A DNA stretch of 20,145 nucleotides from Pelargonium cotyledonis (taxonomy: Eukaryota; Streptophyta; Magnoliopsida; Geraniales; Geraniaceae). Every line of letters begins with the position of its first letter. Positions within the stretch are counted from its first letter, which is position 1. Both the position numbers and the translations under genes were made by a program. Of the stretch, positions 18,765 through 20,145 are shown piece after piece. The stretch covers positions 1 to 20,145 of the forward strand of contig JAYMTA010001407.1 in NCBI GenBank assembly GCA_036897625.1, in the 5' to 3' direction. Below the pieces are notes generated by a model. The model made no database searches. It was not told the DNA's origin and saw only the letters and a list, made by a program, of their open reading frames with translations.

Positions 18765-18900
18765 TGTAGGTACCGTTTGGATATAAAAAAACTGAATGAA
18801 AATGGAAATGAAGAATGATTATAAGAATGGGGTTAGCATACCTTAGTCATTATTTTCATCACAAAAAAAGTCATAGTCCAAACATAAATATGTAATGAGA
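18765..18900. mobile_element. Possible small foldback element
   Basis: TACCGTTTGGATATAAA at about 18770 faces TAGTCCAAACATAAAT at about 18875, an inverted CC(A/G)TTTGGAYA-type pair around an ATGGAAATGAAGAATG-rich centre, a layout common in small plant elements. Degenerate and without clear target-site duplication. Confidence 0.35.
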
Positions 18901-19750
18901 AAGTCATAGTCATTCCGGATTCTTGATTCCCAACAAAACTTCTAATCCAATGCGATTCGATAAAAATTTATAATCGAGAATGGTCCATTCAGGATTATGG
19001 GTCTTAATCAACTTTTCGTAAGATGAACCTCGCTCGCGCATAACCCCAAATCGAATGTCTATTCATCCTATCAAATTCATCACAAACCTAAGGCTATTTT
19101 AGAACCAAAATAGAACATTTTCCTTCAATATTTAGAACAATCAAATAGCATATTAATTGTAGGGTACCTCATTCACTGGCGCCTATCACTTCATCTTCTT
19201 GGCCCATCCATTTCTTGAAGTCTTCTAAAACTAAAAATTATTAAGGAAATGAGTGAATAAGTAATTGACAGAGAAGTGCATCATTATAAATAAGAATGGA
19301 ATAAGGAAAGTTAATTAAGACTTCGATGAACGATTAATTACCGTAAATTAAGATGGCATGATCCAAAGTTGTGGATACGTAACTGAAGCACCTTTAGCAT
19401 AAATAGGCGAGATCCAACGGATAATTTGATAAGTTCCCTCGTCAGGACGCATAAAACCCTAAAGCCCACTTTTTCTCGTAGTATAAGTTTATATAATAAT
19501 ATAATTTTAATATAAAAATTTACTGTACAATTAGAGACCTTTATCCTTTTAAATTCAAATAAATAAATAAATTTAATTTATTATTTCTCACATTTATCTC
19601 ATTAAGTTAAATTATAAATTCTAAAACTCTGTCGGACTTGTTCCAATTTTTATATTAAAAAAAAAAACAATTCGGATCCTAATCAAACCCTAACAAGCCT
19701 AAGAAAATCAAATCGGAAATCCTATGTGCAAACGTAAAACTTGTTTCCTT
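18900..19750. other. Gene-poor region upstream of the F-box gene
   Basis: AT-rich, with a pair of exon-like minus-strand patches at 19169-19230 and 19342-19452 (see findings). 19480-19640 is very AT-rich with (AAAT)n. An AAACCCTAA telo-box-like motif occurs at about 19684. No firm gene. Confidence 0.4.
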
Positions 19751-19755
19751 TTCTC

Positions 19756-19763
19756 TATTTAAA
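19756..19763 (+). promoter_or_regulatory. TATA-like box of the F-box gene
   Basis: TATTTAAA within TTCTCTATTTAAAGAGACCG, only 32-39 bp before the ATG. This would give a very short leader, typical of a compact promoter or of partly decayed structure. Confidence 0.4.
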
Positions 19764-19794
19764 GAGACCGCCAATTTTGTGAGAGTGAATTGAA

Positions 19795-20145
19795 ATGGAG
19801 AGAGCAGACTGGTCCTCGATTCCAGGTAAATTCTTGCTGGGAAAATCGATTTGGTGGAAGATTATGTTAATTTCAGTGTTGTGTGTCGTAATTGGTACTT
19901 TATTGCTAGTAATTTTCAACGTCACACCAAAAAGTTCAAGATACCTTATTGTATAGTCCGAGTCCGGAGAGATTCAGATTTGGAGTATAATTTTTATGCT
20001 TCTGAATTCGATTCAAAATTTATGTTTCGCACCTACGATTCCAAAGCTAAGGAAAAGGAAATTGTGCTCGACTTGCCCGAACTTTCTAGAAGTAAGTGTT
20101 GGGGCTCTCGTTTCGGTTGGATGGTCACTTTTTGCCCTATTGATT
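19795..20145 (+). pseudogene. F-box/DUF295 (SKIP23-like) gene start with one-base frameshift; continues past the window
   Basis: The ATG at 19795 opens MERADWSSIPG, the typical start of plant F-box/DUF295 proteins. After GGT (19825-19827) the family frame continues only after a shift of one base, from 19830: ILAGKIDLVEDYVNFSVVC and then RNW, the rest of the F-box. That frame stays open to the window end, through KIPYCIVRVRRDSD and IVLDLPELSRSKCWGSRFG (DUF295 start). So one base appears missing between 19825 and 19830. Without the shift the first frame ends after about 43 more codons at 19954. A 54-bp GT-AG excision at 19826-19879 would not restore the frame. Known role: substrate adaptor of SCF ubiquitin ligases. 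It may be a young pseudogene or an assembly error; the 3' part is not visible. Confidence 0.75.

Noticed and set aside
1-20145. CRISPR array, bacterial operon, rRNA or organellar DNA
   Set aside because: Gene structures with spliced introns, TATA boxes and plant nuclear families exclude these; the tandem arrays have diverged long units with no spacers.

Overview
The window reads as nuclear DNA from a flowering plant, probably a eudicot: AT-rich intergenic DNA, short GT-AG introns, plant-only gene families (SUVR methyltransferase, class IV HD-Zip derivative, PDLP, TOM9, F-box/DUF295), TATA boxes, and many small foldback elements and dispersed repeats. I cannot name the genus from sequence alone.

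Layout. (1) 1-2700, minus strand: the 5' end of a SUVR1/SUVR2-type histone methyltransferase-like gene (WIYLD domain), whose roughly 2-kb 5'UTR intron holds a diverged tandem duplication. (2) 3668-9260, minus strand: a complete nine-exon gene, spliced by me to an uninterrupted 490-codon frame, encoding the START and START-adjacent parts of a class IV HD-Zip protein but no homeodomain or leucine zipper; its 5'UTR intron holds three diverged tandem copies of a roughly 300-bp unit. (3) 10402-12750, plus strand: a complete two-exon plasmodesmata-located protein gene (signal peptide, two DUF26 domains, one membrane helix, short tail). (4) 12800-14690: gene-free DNA with a large foldback element and two copies of a dispersed repeat. 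(5) 14690-16820, minus strand: TOM9, the plant TOM22-type mitochondrial import receptor subunit, followed by a five-to-six-copy tandem array starting at its 3'UTR splice donor. (6) 16860-19750: repeat-rich intergenic DNA with a few exon-like relics. (7) 19795-end, plus strand: the start of an F-box/DUF295 gene with a one-base frameshift.

The genes do not form a pathway; they are independent nuclear loci concerned with chromatin, lipid-sensing regulation, plasmodesmata, mitochondrial import and protein turnover. The most notable points are the homeodomain-less START-SAD gene with an intact frame, the fact that three neighbouring genes each carry a different tandem duplication next to a UTR splice donor, a duplication that copies the last codons and stop of the PDLP gene into its 3'UTR, and a dispersed repeat family with a shared 16-22 bp end motif.
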